A stretch of DNA of 64,000 bases from Candidatus Raymondbacteria bacterium RIFOXYA2_FULL_49_16 (GTDB taxonomy: Bacteria; Fibrobacterota; OXYB2-FULL-49-7; XYB2-FULL-49-35). Location: NCBI GenBank assembly GCA_001789205.1, contig MFYT01000012.1, positions 7,056 to 71,055 on the forward strand, in the 5' to 3' direction. A model generated the notes under the pieces. It was not told the DNA's origin, searched no databases, and saw nothing but the letters and a program-made list of their open reading frames with translations. Of the stretch, positions 8,360 to 16,720 are shown piece after piece; positions within the stretch are counted from its first letter, which is position 1; every line of letters starts with the position of its first letter. The position numbers and the translations under genes are program-made.

Positions 8360-10680
8360 GCAGGGTCCGGAGAACCGGTTTTTTTCCGGCGCAGCAAAAA
8401 AAGTACAAAGATGCATGCCACAGCAGTGATGCCCGATATCAGGGCGCCAGTCTTAAAGGTCGCGGATTCGTACCGCAGTTCAATTGTGTGGCTGCCAGCC
8501 TCAAGGGCAATGGCCCGGAAACTGCTGTTGGCGCGCATAAGCTCGGTTGGCTTCCCATCCACGTACGCTTTCCATGCGGGATACCACAATTCGCTCATCC
8601 AGAAGATGCCGTTTTTTTCAGTCTCAATAGAATAGGCGAACGAATCTTCCTGGTAATTGGTGCAGACCACCTGGTTTTTTTCAGGCAGGGAATCGTCCGT
8701 GGAAAGCGCAAGCCCCGGGTCTTTCTCGAGCACCAGGGTTTTTCTGAAATCCACGGTTCCAGACCGCATAGTCTGCGCCACACGCGCTGAATCGACCACC
8801 GCAGTATGGTAAAACATGCGCGCGCGGGGAAAATGGCCAGGACGTTCGGTAAAATACGCGCGCCGGTTTTTCTCGTCGACCATGATTTCGTAGCGTACAT
8901 TCAGCAGGTCGAGGCTGGTGCGGGTGTCGGGCGCGGGAACGGTTTTAACCACCAGGTTGAGCTGGGAATAACCCTCGATAAGCATGATGGGGTCCACAAA
9001 CCCCTGGTTGCGGCGCATTGTCATGAATCCGCCCTCGCGCATTTTTACCCTGAAAAGGTCATTGGGCGGCGAAGGCGTGAGTTTTTTTTCCAGGTCGCCG
9101 GTCACCACGAACATGTCGGCCGGGTTTACAGAGCCGTTGTTGAAGGCCGCGCCGTTTACATAGAGTTCAATAAAGGTGAAAAGGACAAGGGCCATGCCGG
9201 CAATGGACGCGGGAACGGTTTTCCGTTTTGCCATGAGCACCATGACAACGGCCAGGCTGAAAAAAACAGCCGCATAAAGGCCGTATTGCTGCAGGGCCGC
9301 GGCGTACTGTTGCGGAGCGTCGAAAAGCGAAGGAAAGACTCCTGTCAGCGTGCCAACGGCGATACAGCCGGGCGCCAGAACGCCAAAAACAAGTATTGGC
9401 CGCGAAAAGATATATTTTCCCCTGGTAAAGATTGCATCAAAGCCCATGCCCGCGAACAGGGTAAGGCCGAATGACGCGTAGAAGATGATGCGTGACGGGT
9501 TGCGGAATTTGTCGAACAGGGGCAATTCGTGGAAAAGGCGGAAAAGAAAGCCATTGCCGCCAAGGGCAAAGAGAAAACCAAAGGCCGCGGCAGCCGCGAG
9601 AAAGCCCCCCAGCCGTGTTTTCATCTGTTCCGCGAGGCCAGCAATTGACAGCATAAAGGCGGCAATGCCGAAATAAAAGGCGGTTTCCCAATAATAATAG
9701 TATTGGCCTATATACATGGCCGGCTCGCCCGAACTTGCGCCGCCGGTAAAACCGAAAAACCGTGGCACAATCATGGTCAACAACTGTTTCACCTGGAACG
9801 ATACCACGGTGGCGTCCTGGTAGGTCATTTCGTTTCGCGGGGAAAGGGCCGAGAACTCGAGCGTGGGCGCCAGTTGGATTGCGTAGAGACCAATGCCCAC
9901 ACAGAAGGGGAGAAGGGCGGCGCCGGTTTTTTTTACCAAACCAAGACGGGACGACTCCTTTTTCCGCAGGTCAGCCCCAATGAGCCATGCGGCCATGAGG
10001 GCCATGTAGAAATTTACGAACAATACGATCTGCGGATGGCCCGCGGTCATTGATACGAAAAGAATGGCCCCGGCGATAATCGCTGACCTCACGCAGGTTT
10101 TTGAGACAGCTGCGTGAAAAAAGTAAAAAAGCAAAGGGAACCAGGCATATTGATAGAGAATGACCGGATGGATCATGCGGCAGACCAGGGCGCCGGAAAA
10201 GGCGTAGGAAATTGCCGTAAAAATAGCCGCGAGGGAACTCATTTTAAAGAGACGGCGCGCCAGGAAAAACATGGTCATCTGCGCGATAAAAATATGCAGG
10301 ATAATTACCAACTCGAGCGCCAGCACGGGTAAACGGCCGTGGGACACAAAGAGCGCGAGCAGCATATTAAAGGGATAGAAAAGGCCCGCGTTGCTGTCCG
10401 CAAGATAGGGCATGCCGCAGAAGGTATAGGGGTTCCAGAAGGGGAGGTCAAAATTGGCCAAATGGCGCGCGGCAAAAGAAATTTTAGGAAAAATTTCCTC
10501 GGTAAAGTCTTCCCAGAAAAAGGATGTGCCCAAAAGTTGCGAGTGGAAGAAGATAAGCGTGGACAAAAAGAAAATAATAGGCGCTGACCAATCTGGCAGG
10601 CGCAGCGGTTCGCTCGGAGAAGCCGCAAGGGGGGGCGCTTGTTTGGGTACGGAATTGCGGGATGTTTTTCTCGCGGTCAT
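8356..10680 (-). CDS. YfhO-type polytopic membrane protein
   Basis: About 774 residues with roughly a dozen transmembrane segments in the first 500 and a soluble beta-rich C-terminal part (about 510-740) before a final helix. 'FWNPYTFCGMPYLADSNAGLFYPFN' is the hallmark periplasmic loop of the YfhO family. 'LVVKTVPAPDTRTSLDLLNVRYEI', 'GIFWMSELWYPAWKAYVDGK' and 'AGSHTIELRYE' match its C-terminal domain. YfhO in Gram-positives helps glycosylate lipoteichoic acid; family members are thought to be GT-C-like. Coupled to the downstream flippase-like gene (ATGA overlap), it suggests a lipid-linked sugar function in the envelope (inference). Start ATG 10680 lies 4 bp after the upstream stop; an ATG at 10701 is an alternative that would overlap the upstream gene. 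Confidence 0.85.
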   Translation of the reverse strand: MTARKTSRNSVPKQAPPLAASPSEPLRLPDWSAPIIFFLSTLIFFHSQLLGTSFFWEDFTEEIFPKISFAARHLANFDLPFWNPYTFCGMPYLADSNAGLFYPFNMLLALFVSHGRLPVLALELVIILHIFIAQMTMFFLARRLFKMSSLAAIFTAISYAFSGALVCRMIHPVILYQYAWFPLLFYFFHAAVSKTCVRSAIIAGAILFVSMTAGHPQIVLFVNFYMALMAAWLIGADLRKKESSRLGLVKKTGAALLPFCVGIGLYAIQLAPTLEFSALSPRNEMTYQDATVVSFQVKQLLTMIVPRFFGFTGGASSGEPAMYIGQYYYYWETAFYFGIAAFMLSIAGLAEQMKTRLGGFLAAAAAFGFLFALGGNGFLFRLFHELPLFDKFRNPSRIIFYASFGLTLFAGMGFDAIFTRGKYIFSRPILVFGVLAPGCIAVGTLTGVFPSLFDAPQQYAAALQQYGLYAAVFFSLAVVMVLMAKRKTVPASIAGMALVLFTFIELYVNGAAFNNGSVNPADMFVVTGDLEKKLTPSPPNDLFRVKMREGGFMTMRRNQGFVDPIMLIEGYSQLNLVVKTVPAPDTRTSLDLLNVRYEIMVDEKNRRAYFTERPGHFPRARMFYHTAVVDSARVAQTMRSGTVDFRKTLVLEKDPGLALSTDDSLPEKNQVVCTNYQEDSFAYSIETEKNGIFWMSELWYPAWKAYVDGKPTELMRANSSFRAIALEAGSHTIELRYESATFKTGALISGITAVACIFVLFLLRRKKTGSPDPA

Positions 10681-10684
10681 GGGG

Positions 10685-11134
10685 TTAGTTTTTCCCCTCA
10701 ATGGCGTCTACATCGGCTAAATCTTTGTTTCTGCCAACGGCTTTTTTATTCACGATAAACTCATTCTTACCGATGAAAAGGACCGGCACCGAGTCATATG
10801 TACCGGGAACGGCATGAGCCGCGACTTCTTCCCAGGAGACGCCAGAAATGGAAGTAATGATATCAATCCTCACTGGTTGCCTCCCCAACTGTACTATCTG
10901 GTCGGGTTTTGAGATGTCGGCAGGTGAAATATCCAGGTCGGCAAAGCCAAAATCAGCCAGTGCCGCGAGAACCTTTTGCGCATTTGATTCGTCTGGCTTA
11001 ATAAGCAGGTCAATATCACCCGTATAGCGGGGAGCTCCATGAAATGCCAGGGCCTGTGATCCTACGATCACATATTCAACGCGCCGGGCGTTGAACGAGA
11101 CGAGCATATCTTTGAAGTCTTGCTGAATCACCAT
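10685..11134 (-). CDS. Nucleotidyltransferase-fold protein (TA-like pair member)
   Basis: About 149 residues. 'YVIVGSQALAFHGAPRYTGDIDLLIKP' shows the nucleotidyltransferase signature G-S plus D-I-D, with both metal-binding aspartates intact, as in the minimal nucleotidyltransferases of the DUF6036/AbiEii-like group. ATG 11134 (MVIQQDFKDML) is chosen over 11167 because the family begins at this helix. It overlaps the small upstream gene at 11076-11261, an arrangement typical of toxin-antitoxin-like nucleotidyltransferase pairs. It ends 4 bp before the YfhO-type gene and so is probably co-transcribed with it. Toxin activity is not demonstrated by the sequence. Confidence 0.75.
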   Translation of the reverse strand: MVIQQDFKDMLVSFNARRVEYVIVGSQALAFHGAPRYTGDIDLLIKPDESNAQKVLAALADFGFADLDISPADISKPDQIVQLGRQPVRIDIITSISGVSWEEVAAHAVPGTYDSVPVLFIGKNEFIVNKKAVGRNKDLADVDAIEGKN

Positions 11135-11261
11135 GCAAACGCCTTCGTAAAATTTCCACCGCCTCAATACGTTCCTCGGGCGGCCGCGTGAGCCAGTATT
11201 CGAGGTTTTGCTTAGCTTCGCAGTCCGAGAGCTTTCTTCGTGTAACGACTTTTTCTATCAT
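11076..11261 (-). CDS. Small partner protein of the nucleotidyltransferase
   Basis: 61 residues, highly charged, with the pattern 'KQNLEYWLTRPPEERIEAVE' then 'LRRRLHGDSARLQRYARLVQ'. Small proteins with this 'W-x-x-x-P-x-E-R ... LRR ... G-x-x-x-R-L-Q-R' pattern commonly precede nucleotidyltransferase genes. It overlaps the next gene by 59 bp in another frame, so the two are translationally linked. The likely role is antitoxin-like or a cofactor of the nucleotidyltransferase (inference from gene pairing). Confidence 0.65.
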   Translation of the reverse strand: MIEKVVTRRKLSDCEAKQNLEYWLTRPPEERIEAVEILRRRLHGDSARLQRYARLVQRPAR

Positions 11262-11344
11262 TTGCTTTACAGTAAAAATACATGTCTGCGTGCATGAATA
11301 TCAAACGAACAGAACAGGGTGAGGGGTGAAAAAAAGAGTTGCCA

Positions 11345-11395
11345 TATATTCTTAATTAATATATTTTAACTATAAATATATTATAAAAGAATATA
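11345..11395. promoter_or_regulatory. 51-bp nested inverted repeat abutting the XRE-cupin start codon
   Basis: Outer arms TATATTCTT (11345-11353) and AAGAATATA (11387-11395) and inner arms TAATATATTT (11357-11366) and AAATATATTA (11374-11383) are each perfect and share one centre at 11370. Only three positions per arm do not pair. The dyad ends exactly at the base before the ATG (11396), and no Shine-Dalgarno is visible. It is a strong candidate autoregulatory operator overlapping promoter and start, or a structured leader of a nearly leaderless mRNA. Confidence 0.55.
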
Positions 11396-11920
11396 ATGAA
11401 TACCTACAACTTCGAAATTCTCCGTTTTCTCCGAAAGCAGAAAAAGCTGACCATAGAGGGTCTGGCCAAAAAATCAAAGGTCTCCTTTGCGGTCATCTCC
11501 AAACTCGAGCGCAACCAGACAAATCCCGGTCTTGCCACGCTGCAGCAGATGGCCAGGGCCCTGGACATGTCAGCTACCGAGCTTGTGTCAATGGCCGAGG
11601 TCACGGCCAACGAGCTCAAGAAGGAAACCTCGTACAAAGCCAACGGGTTTTTTTTCAGGCGCGTCCAGTATAACAATCTTACCCTGCAGGCGGGTTCTGC
11701 CCCTGCAAAGACAAAAATATCGCGCCCCGAGATACACGAAAACGACAATGAGATCGTCTATGTTTCACGGGGCAGCGTCAGGCTGACCCTGCCCATGGGC
11801 GCCTATGTCATAAACAAGGGCGAATCCATGCAATTCGACGCCATTTTTTCGCACACCTACGAGGTGCTTCAGGACTGCGATTTAATTATTGTGCACATTA
11901 AAAAGGACAAGCGTTTTTAA
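11396..11920 (+). CDS. XRE-family regulator with C-terminal cupin domain
   Basis: 174 residues: an N-terminal helix-turn-helix of the XRE/Cro type (about residues 5-62; 'LTIEGLAKKSKVSFAVISKLERNQTNPGLATLQQMARAL') and a C-terminal cupin-2 sensor (about 88-170; 'HENDNEIVYVSRGSVRLTLPMGAYVINKGESMQFDA'). This is the architecture of PuuR-like regulators, in which the cupin binds a small metabolite. The cupin's usual His-rich metal motif is not evident. The gene is followed after 12 bp, with its own Shine-Dalgarno (AGGGAG), by the oxidoreductase fusion, its probable target and operon partner. The AT-rich dyad immediately upstream suggests autoregulation. It is probably a repressor that senses the substrate or product of the fused enzyme (inference). 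Confidence 0.85.
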   Translation: MNTYNFEILRFLRKQKKLTIEGLAKKSKVSFAVISKLERNQTNPGLATLQQMARALDMSATELVSMAEVTANELKKETSYKANGFFFRRVQYNNLTLQAGSAPAKTKISRPEIHENDNEIVYVSRGSVRLTLPMGAYVINKGESMQFDAIFSHTYEVLQDCDLIIVHIKKDKRF

Positions 11921-11932
11921 GGGAGAATTGTC

Positions 11933-14560
11933 ATGGCAGCACACGAACGTTTCCGGCTTACCACGCTCCAAAGTCTCAAAGAAAAGATGAAGGAACTTAA
12001 CCTCTCGTTCCCCATAAGCGAAGATATCTCGGTCATGTTTGACCGCGTGGCCATTGGCAACTGCACTGCGCCTAACCGGTTTATCGTGCATCCCATGGAA
12101 GGGTTTGACGCGGCAATAGACGGCACGCCCGGGCCACTTGCCTTTCGCCGGTACCGGCGGTATGCTGAAGGCGGGTCAGGGCTTATCTGGTTCGAGGCAA
12201 CGGCAGTGCGGCCCGAGGCGCGCACCAATCCGGGCCAATTCATGCTCACCCGCGACAATGTGGCAACATTCAAACACCTGGTTGCGCAGGTGCGTGAGCT
12301 TGCGGCAAAGAATTTCGGCCCAAACCACCGGCCGGTCTGCATTCTCCAGATAACCCATTCGGGCAGATACAGTAAAATGCTTAAACCCCTCGTTGCCCAC
12401 CACAGCCCAATACTCGATCCGCCGCTCAATCTTGCTCCCGACTATCCGTTGCTTACGGACGAAGATATAGAGGGATACAAGCAGGATTTTCTGCTTACTG
12501 CACAGCTTGCAAAAGAGGCGGGATTCGACGGCGTTGATGTGAAGAGCTGCCACCGGTATCTTATTTCCGAGCTGCTAGCCTCTTTCACGCGCGAAAACAG
12601 CCGGTTCGGCGGATCGTTCGAGAACCGAACGCGGTTTTTGCGCGAAACCGCGGCCCTCATTTCTGAAAACGTGAAAGGCCTGTTTGCCACCTGCAGACTC
12701 AATCTTTTTGACGCCATTGAATATCCCTATGGCTGGGGAGTCAGCACAGAGGACAAAAACATTTCTGATCTTACCGAGCCGCTCAAGCTTATCGGTATGC
12801 TTGCCCAGGCAGGCTTTCCAACACTCAATACGACAATTGGCAACCCCTATTTCAATCCGCAGTTCAACAGGCCCTTTGATTTTCCCATTGCCGGAGCCAA
12901 GGAGCCCGAGAACCATCCACTCGAAGGCGTTGCACGCTTTCTTAAAATCACGGCAGAGGTCCAGAAGGCATATCCCAAACTGCCGGTCATTGGGTCAGGC
13001 TATTCATGGCTTCGCCACCTTTTGCCTTATGTTGCTGCAGGCGTTGTGCGCGAAGGATGGGCCACACTTATCGGCCAGGGCCGCGGCGCGTTCGCTTATC
13101 CCGATTCTGTCAAAGACCTTATGAAAAACGGCACAATGGAACCGCGCAAGGCGTGCGTGGCCTGTTCCGGATGCACGCAGCTCATGCGCGATGTAAGCCA
13201 GACCGGCTGCGTTATCCGTGACAGCGAGGTGTATGGGAAAAAATACCGCGAGGCGCGCAAACGCGCCCTTGACTATCTCAAAAAAGAGGCTGAACGGTGC
13301 CGTGACTGCGCCTATCCTAACTGTCAGACCGGTTGTCCGGCCGGGGTCGATGTTCCCGGATTTATCAAAGCTTTTGCGAACAACGATATAAAGACCGCAT
13401 ATGAAATTCTGAAGAAAAACAATGTGCTTCCTGAATTGTGCGCCTATGTATGTCCCTCTAACGTGCAATGCGAGCACGCATGCATGGAAACCATCATGGC
13501 AGGCCGTGCAGTGCCCATACGCGATATTCAGCTACTGGTCTCAAAACAGGCGCGCGCAATGGGTCTGGTCAGCGCAGTGCTTCCGGAAAAGGACAACGGA
13601 AAGAAGATGGCAATTATTGGCGCAGGACCCGCGGGCATTGCCTGCGCGGTAAAACTTCTGGAGGCCGGATACCAGGTAGATCTCTATGACAAAGATACGC
13701 AGCCCGGCGGCACGCCGCTGAACGCCATTCCCGCCTATCGGCTTACTGTTGAAGATACGCTCAGCGAAGCGTTCGCTGTTCTGAAGCCCGCAATCGACAC
13801 CTGCAGGCTGGCTATTGTTCCGGGTTTTGTACTCTCAGCAGCCAAGACCATTGATGCTCTAAAAGAAAAAGGCTATAAGGCGATTTTCCTTAGTATTGGT
13901 CTTTCAGCATCACAGACCTTGCCCGGAGCGCAGAAGGTGACAGGCGGTGTTGTTGACGCAATTGAATTTCTCAAGGACGCAAAACAGGGGGTAACAACGA
14001 AGGTCCCGGACCGCGTGGCAATCATTGGCGGAGGCAACACGGCAATGGACGCGGCGCTCACGGCAAAACGCCTGGGCGCGCACGACGTGTATCTTGTCTA
14101 CCGCAGGTCGTTCGCAGAAATGCCCGCGTGGCCCACTGAGCGCGATGAAGTGCTTGCGGCGGGGGTCCATTTTCTCACTCTGACTGCGCCTGTCGATTAT
14201 GTGACAGAAAAAGGAGCGCTCACGGCGCTGAAAGTGGCGCGGACAGTGCTTGGCGAACCCGATGCTTCAAACAGACGCAGGCCAGTGGTTGTTCCCAACA
14301 GCGAATCCTTGCTTCCCGTGGATTTGGTTATTGAAGCCATTGGCCAGGTTGTGTCAGCGGATGTGCATGCAGCCCTGCCAGGAGTGGAGTTTGACAAAAG
14401 CGGGCTTATCAAAGTCAACGAGCGGCTCATGACAACGCGGCCGGGCGTTTTTGCCGGAGGCGATATTGTCAATGGCGGCACCACTGCGGTCCAGGCTGTT
14501 GCAGAAGGAATGAAGGCGGCCCTTGAGATGGAGAAATATTGCCTGGCCTTCACTGTGTAG
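11933..14560 (+). CDS. Fusion of OYE-type NADH:flavin oxidoreductase and GltD/PreT-type FAD-NAD(P) oxidoreductase
   Basis: 875 residues in three parts. Residues about 30-400 form an Old-Yellow-Enzyme FMN barrel ('ILQITHSGRYSKML', 'SELLASFTRENSRFGGSFENRTRFL'), followed by a Cys cluster C-x2-C-x2-C-x11-C (about 408-430) like the 4Fe-4S site of dienoyl-CoA-reductase relatives. Residues about 455-540 are the two-cluster Fe-S domain of GltD ('CRDCAYPNCQTGCPAGVDVP', 'CAYVCPSNVQCEHAC'). From about 560 the FAD motif 'IIGAGPAGIACAVKLL' and NAD(P) motif 'IIGGGNTAMDAA' give an electron-input module. Electrons would run NAD(P)H-FAD-FeS-FMN to an unsaturated substrate, which is unknown. Ordinary OYE/FadH proteins carry their own C-terminal FAD domain; here a GltD/PreT-type module replaces it. 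Operon with the XRE-cupin regulator. Confidence 0.85.
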   Translation: MAAHERFRLTTLQSLKEKMKELNLSFPISEDISVMFDRVAIGNCTAPNRFIVHPMEGFDAAIDGTPGPLAFRRYRRYAEGGSGLIWFEATAVRPEARTNPGQFMLTRDNVATFKHLVAQVRELAAKNFGPNHRPVCILQITHSGRYSKMLKPLVAHHSPILDPPLNLAPDYPLLTDEDIEGYKQDFLLTAQLAKEAGFDGVDVKSCHRYLISELLASFTRENSRFGGSFENRTRFLRETAALISENVKGLFATCRLNLFDAIEYPYGWGVSTEDKNISDLTEPLKLIGMLAQAGFPTLNTTIGNPYFNPQFNRPFDFPIAGAKEPENHPLEGVARFLKITAEVQKAYPKLPVIGSGYSWLRHLLPYVAAGVVREGWATLIGQGRGAFAYPDSVKDLMKNGTMEPRKACVACSGCTQLMRDVSQTGCVIRDSEVYGKKYREARKRALDYLKKEAERCRDCAYPNCQTGCPAGVDVPGFIKAFANNDIKTAYEILKKNNVLPELCAYVCPSNVQCEHACMETIMAGRAVPIRDIQLLVSKQARAMGLVSAVLPEKDNGKKMAIIGAGPAGIACAVKLLEAGYQVDLYDKDTQPGGTPLNAIPAYRLTVEDTLSEAFAVLKPAIDTCRLAIVPGFVLSAAKTIDALKEKGYKAIFLSIGLSASQTLPGAQKVTGGVVDAIEFLKDAKQGVTTKVPDRVAIIGGGNTAMDAALTAKRLGAHDVYLVYRRSFAEMPAWPTERDEVLAAGVHFLTLTAPVDYVTEKGALTALKVARTVLGEPDASNRRRPVVVPNSESLLPVDLVIEAIGQVVSADVHAALPGVEFDKSGLIKVNERLMTTRPGVFAGGDIVNGGTTAVQAVAEGMKAALEMEKYCLAFTV

Positions 14561-14639
14561 AATCCTGTATTTAATTTAAAAGCGGGGGAAGGAAAATGGG
14601 CTATCATTAAGATACGGAACTCGGTATTCTCAAGTGAAA

Positions 14640-15060
14640 AGATGAGGGAATATTTTCCCCATGGGATTTTTAACGCTGATCTTGACGGGTTCCGGGAAAA
14701 AGAGAGGCTTGGAAGAAAACTGGGGTTTAGCGTAGGGAGATATGGTTGGGGCGAGTATATCCAGGGTGAGGATTTTTTTAAGGACGGGTTGTCCTGCCAG
14801 GACAAGCGTTGCTGCAGCAGTTCTGGATTGAGCGTCGTGGAGGAATGAGCATAGATTGAAGAAGGATTGTTTTTCCATGTCGTGGGCATCATCGACGATG
14901 ATGACGGGGAAAGGTTTTTCGGATTGTGGGTGGAAGTTTTTCTGGAGTTTGGAGAGGAGGTTTTTTCTTCCTGTCTGTGGTCGGGACATGCTTTTCCAGG
15001 AGCCGTTCCAGCCCCAGGCGCTTGAGGAATATGGTTGATGATGGGCAGCGGCCCGAGCCG
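14640..15060 (-). pseudogene. Frameshifted remnant of an ExeA/TniB-like transposition ATPase
   Basis: On the minus strand the stretch 'KPFPVIIVDDAHDMEKQSFF' (Walker-B-like D-D-A-H) followed by 'AAATLVLAGQPVLKKILTLD' (sensor-like G-Q-P) matches AAA ATPases that accompany insertion elements (ExeA/IS-helper type). The Walker A part is missing. Upstream sequence 'IFLKRLGLERLLEKHVP' continues in another frame, showing a frameshift, and downstream frames break up. It is probably debris of a mobile element, next to a DUF6788-like fragment on the opposite strand. Confidence 0.55.
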
Positions 15061-15123
15061 TTCTTCGCGCAGGCGGAATGGACGACCGCGCCGGACAGAA
15101 GATTTTCGCCAGATCGCCGCCTT

Positions 15124-15388
15124 TGACCTGGTATGTCCGGGCAATCTCCAGAAACGGATGAAAACATGCGGCAAGCCGGGATGCCCCTGCCTTACTGATA
15201 AAACCAAGCGGCATGGGCCGTATTATGAATGGACGCGGAGAGAGAACGGTGTCTTTAAAAATACCGTCGTTTCAAAGGATGAAGCGGATACATTTGCGAA
15301 GGCAATATCAAAGTATCACAAAGTCATGGGCCTTTTAACGCAATGGGGTTCCAAGTCAGCACGAATAATTCTGACCAAGTCGTCATAA
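15124..15388 (+). pseudogene. DUF6788-like fragment (mobile-element associated)
   Basis: The open frame contains 'LQKRMKTCGKPGCPCLTDKT', then 'RHGPYYEWTRRENGVFKN', matching the pattern C-G-K-x-x-C-x-C ... H-G-P-Y-Y of the small DUF6788 family found beside transposase genes. The part encoded upstream of 15124 (back to 15035) is low-complexity Arg-rich and probably not genuine, so the 5' end looks truncated. With the ATPase remnant it makes 14.6-15.4 kb a patch of mobile-element debris. The 163 bp from 15389 to the aroB stop hold only a short ATATGT-AA-ACATAT palindrome (15422-15435). Confidence 0.5.
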
Positions 15389-15551
15389 CTGCCGATTTTT
15401 CAATGGGTTCTGGCTCACCCTATATGTAAACATATCTGCGGAATGTAGGGCAGGAAATAACCATAACAGGCATTTATCTACACTATTCTTTTTGTTCTCA
15501 TCGCAACCCATGGTCCCACAGCATATATCATCCAGGGTCGTTTCCAAGAAA

Positions 15552-16628
15552 TTACCCGTCGGTTATTGCGCGGATACCCGCAAGAACAGCTGCTTTTTCA
15601 GGCGAGTTAATTTGCGTCCCAGACCCAATAGCCGTGGGTAGTACCAGCAGTAGCTTGTTGCCACGCACTTTTTTATCCAGAAACATCGCGTTATATACAG
15701 CAGCAGGGGCCAGCTGTGCCTTTTCCGGCATACCCGATTGGATCAGCAGGGCAAGGATGCGCGAGGCGTGGGTAAGAGGAACCAGATTCAGCGACGCAGC
15801 GCACAGGGTCGCAGCTTTCATTCCCAGCATAACAGCTTCGCCGTGGGAATAGGTCCGGTAACGGGTCAAGGTTTCAATAGCGTGGCCAAAGGTGTGACCG
15901 AAGTTCAAAATAGCGCGAAGGCCCTGCTCCTTTTCATCGCAAGAAACAACAGCGGCTTTTATAGCGCAGTTTTCAGCAACTATTAAACTCAGGAGCGCCG
16001 GATCGCGTTTAAAAATACGGCACAGGTTTTTTTCCAGCACCAGGAACAGCTTTTTGTCCCGTATAATCCCGTGTTTGATTACTTCCGCAAAGCCGTTCTG
16101 GAATTCTTTGTTGCTCAGGGTCTTCAGGAATTCAGGATCAATAAACACGGCCTTGGGCTGGTAAAACGAACCGATCAGGTTTTTTCCCAGTGCATGGTTT
16201 ACACCTGTTTTTCCTCCAACGCTTGAATCGACCTGTGACAACAAATTTGTGGGTACCTGTATATAGGGAATGCCCCGCATAAAAAGAGAGGCTGCGAAGC
16301 CGCCCATGTCTCCCACCACGCCACCGCCCACGGCAACCAGAAGCGACGATCGGTCAAACCTGTTTTTGAGCATGAACGAGAGGATCTGCTCAATGGTCTT
16401 TAATGTTTTGCTGGTTTCACCGGGTTTTATAAAAAAGAAATGAGTATCTGCGTTTTTTAGTTTTGCAAATACCGGCGCGTGCAGACGATGCACTGTGGTG
16501 TCGGACAGCACAAGCGTTTTTCCCTGACGCCTGAAGGGCCGTATCAGTTCAGGCAGTTTCCGCGAAAGACCCGATGCGACAAGGATGTCGTACGAATGGT
16601 CTTTTAAGTGTACCTGTATCTTACGCAT
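15552..16628 (-). CDS. aroB: 3-dehydroquinate synthase
   Basis: Second step of the shikimate pathway: NAD- and metal-dependent cyclisation of DAHP to 3-dehydroquinate. 358 residues from ATG 16628 (MRKIQVHLKDHSYDI), which aligns with the family N-terminus; an in-frame upstream start at 16676 would add 16 atypical residues. Motifs: NAD-binding 'VGGGVVGDMGGFAASLFMRG', 'QVPTNLLSQVDSSVGGKTG', the metal-binding histidines in 'LNFGHTFGHAIE', and 'YSHGEAVMLGM'. The protein looks complete and functional. It stands alone on the minus strand, divergent from the TPM operon and about 14 kb from aroA. Confidence 0.97.
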   Translation of the reverse strand: MRKIQVHLKDHSYDILVASGLSRKLPELIRPFRRQGKTLVLSDTTVHRLHAPVFAKLKNADTHFFFIKPGETSKTLKTIEQILSFMLKNRFDRSSLLVAVGGGVVGDMGGFAASLFMRGIPYIQVPTNLLSQVDSSVGGKTGVNHALGKNLIGSFYQPKAVFIDPEFLKTLSNKEFQNGFAEVIKHGIIRDKKLFLVLEKNLCRIFKRDPALLSLIVAENCAIKAAVVSCDEKEQGLRAILNFGHTFGHAIETLTRYRTYSHGEAVMLGMKAATLCAASLNLVPLTHASRILALLIQSGMPEKAQLAPAAVYNAMFLDKKVRGNKLLLVLPTAIGSGTQINSPEKAAVLAGIRAITDG

Positions 16629-16720
16629 AGGGATAAAATACATGGTCGCCAGTAGGACTTCGCAAGAGGAAGACATATGCTGCTTGAAAAAGACCTCTCC
16701 AGCAAACGATCTTTATACCA

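Noticed and set aside
8806-9474. 222-codon open frame on the plus strand
   Set aside because: It is antisense to the YfhO-type gene, rich in His/Arg/Gly as expected of a shadow frame, and lacks a ribosome-binding site or recognisable domain.
14197-15207. 336-codon open frame on the minus strand
   Set aside because: It runs antisense into the end of the OYE-GltD fusion and its Ser/Pro-rich sequence has no domain. The ATPase remnant is in the overlapping frame instead.
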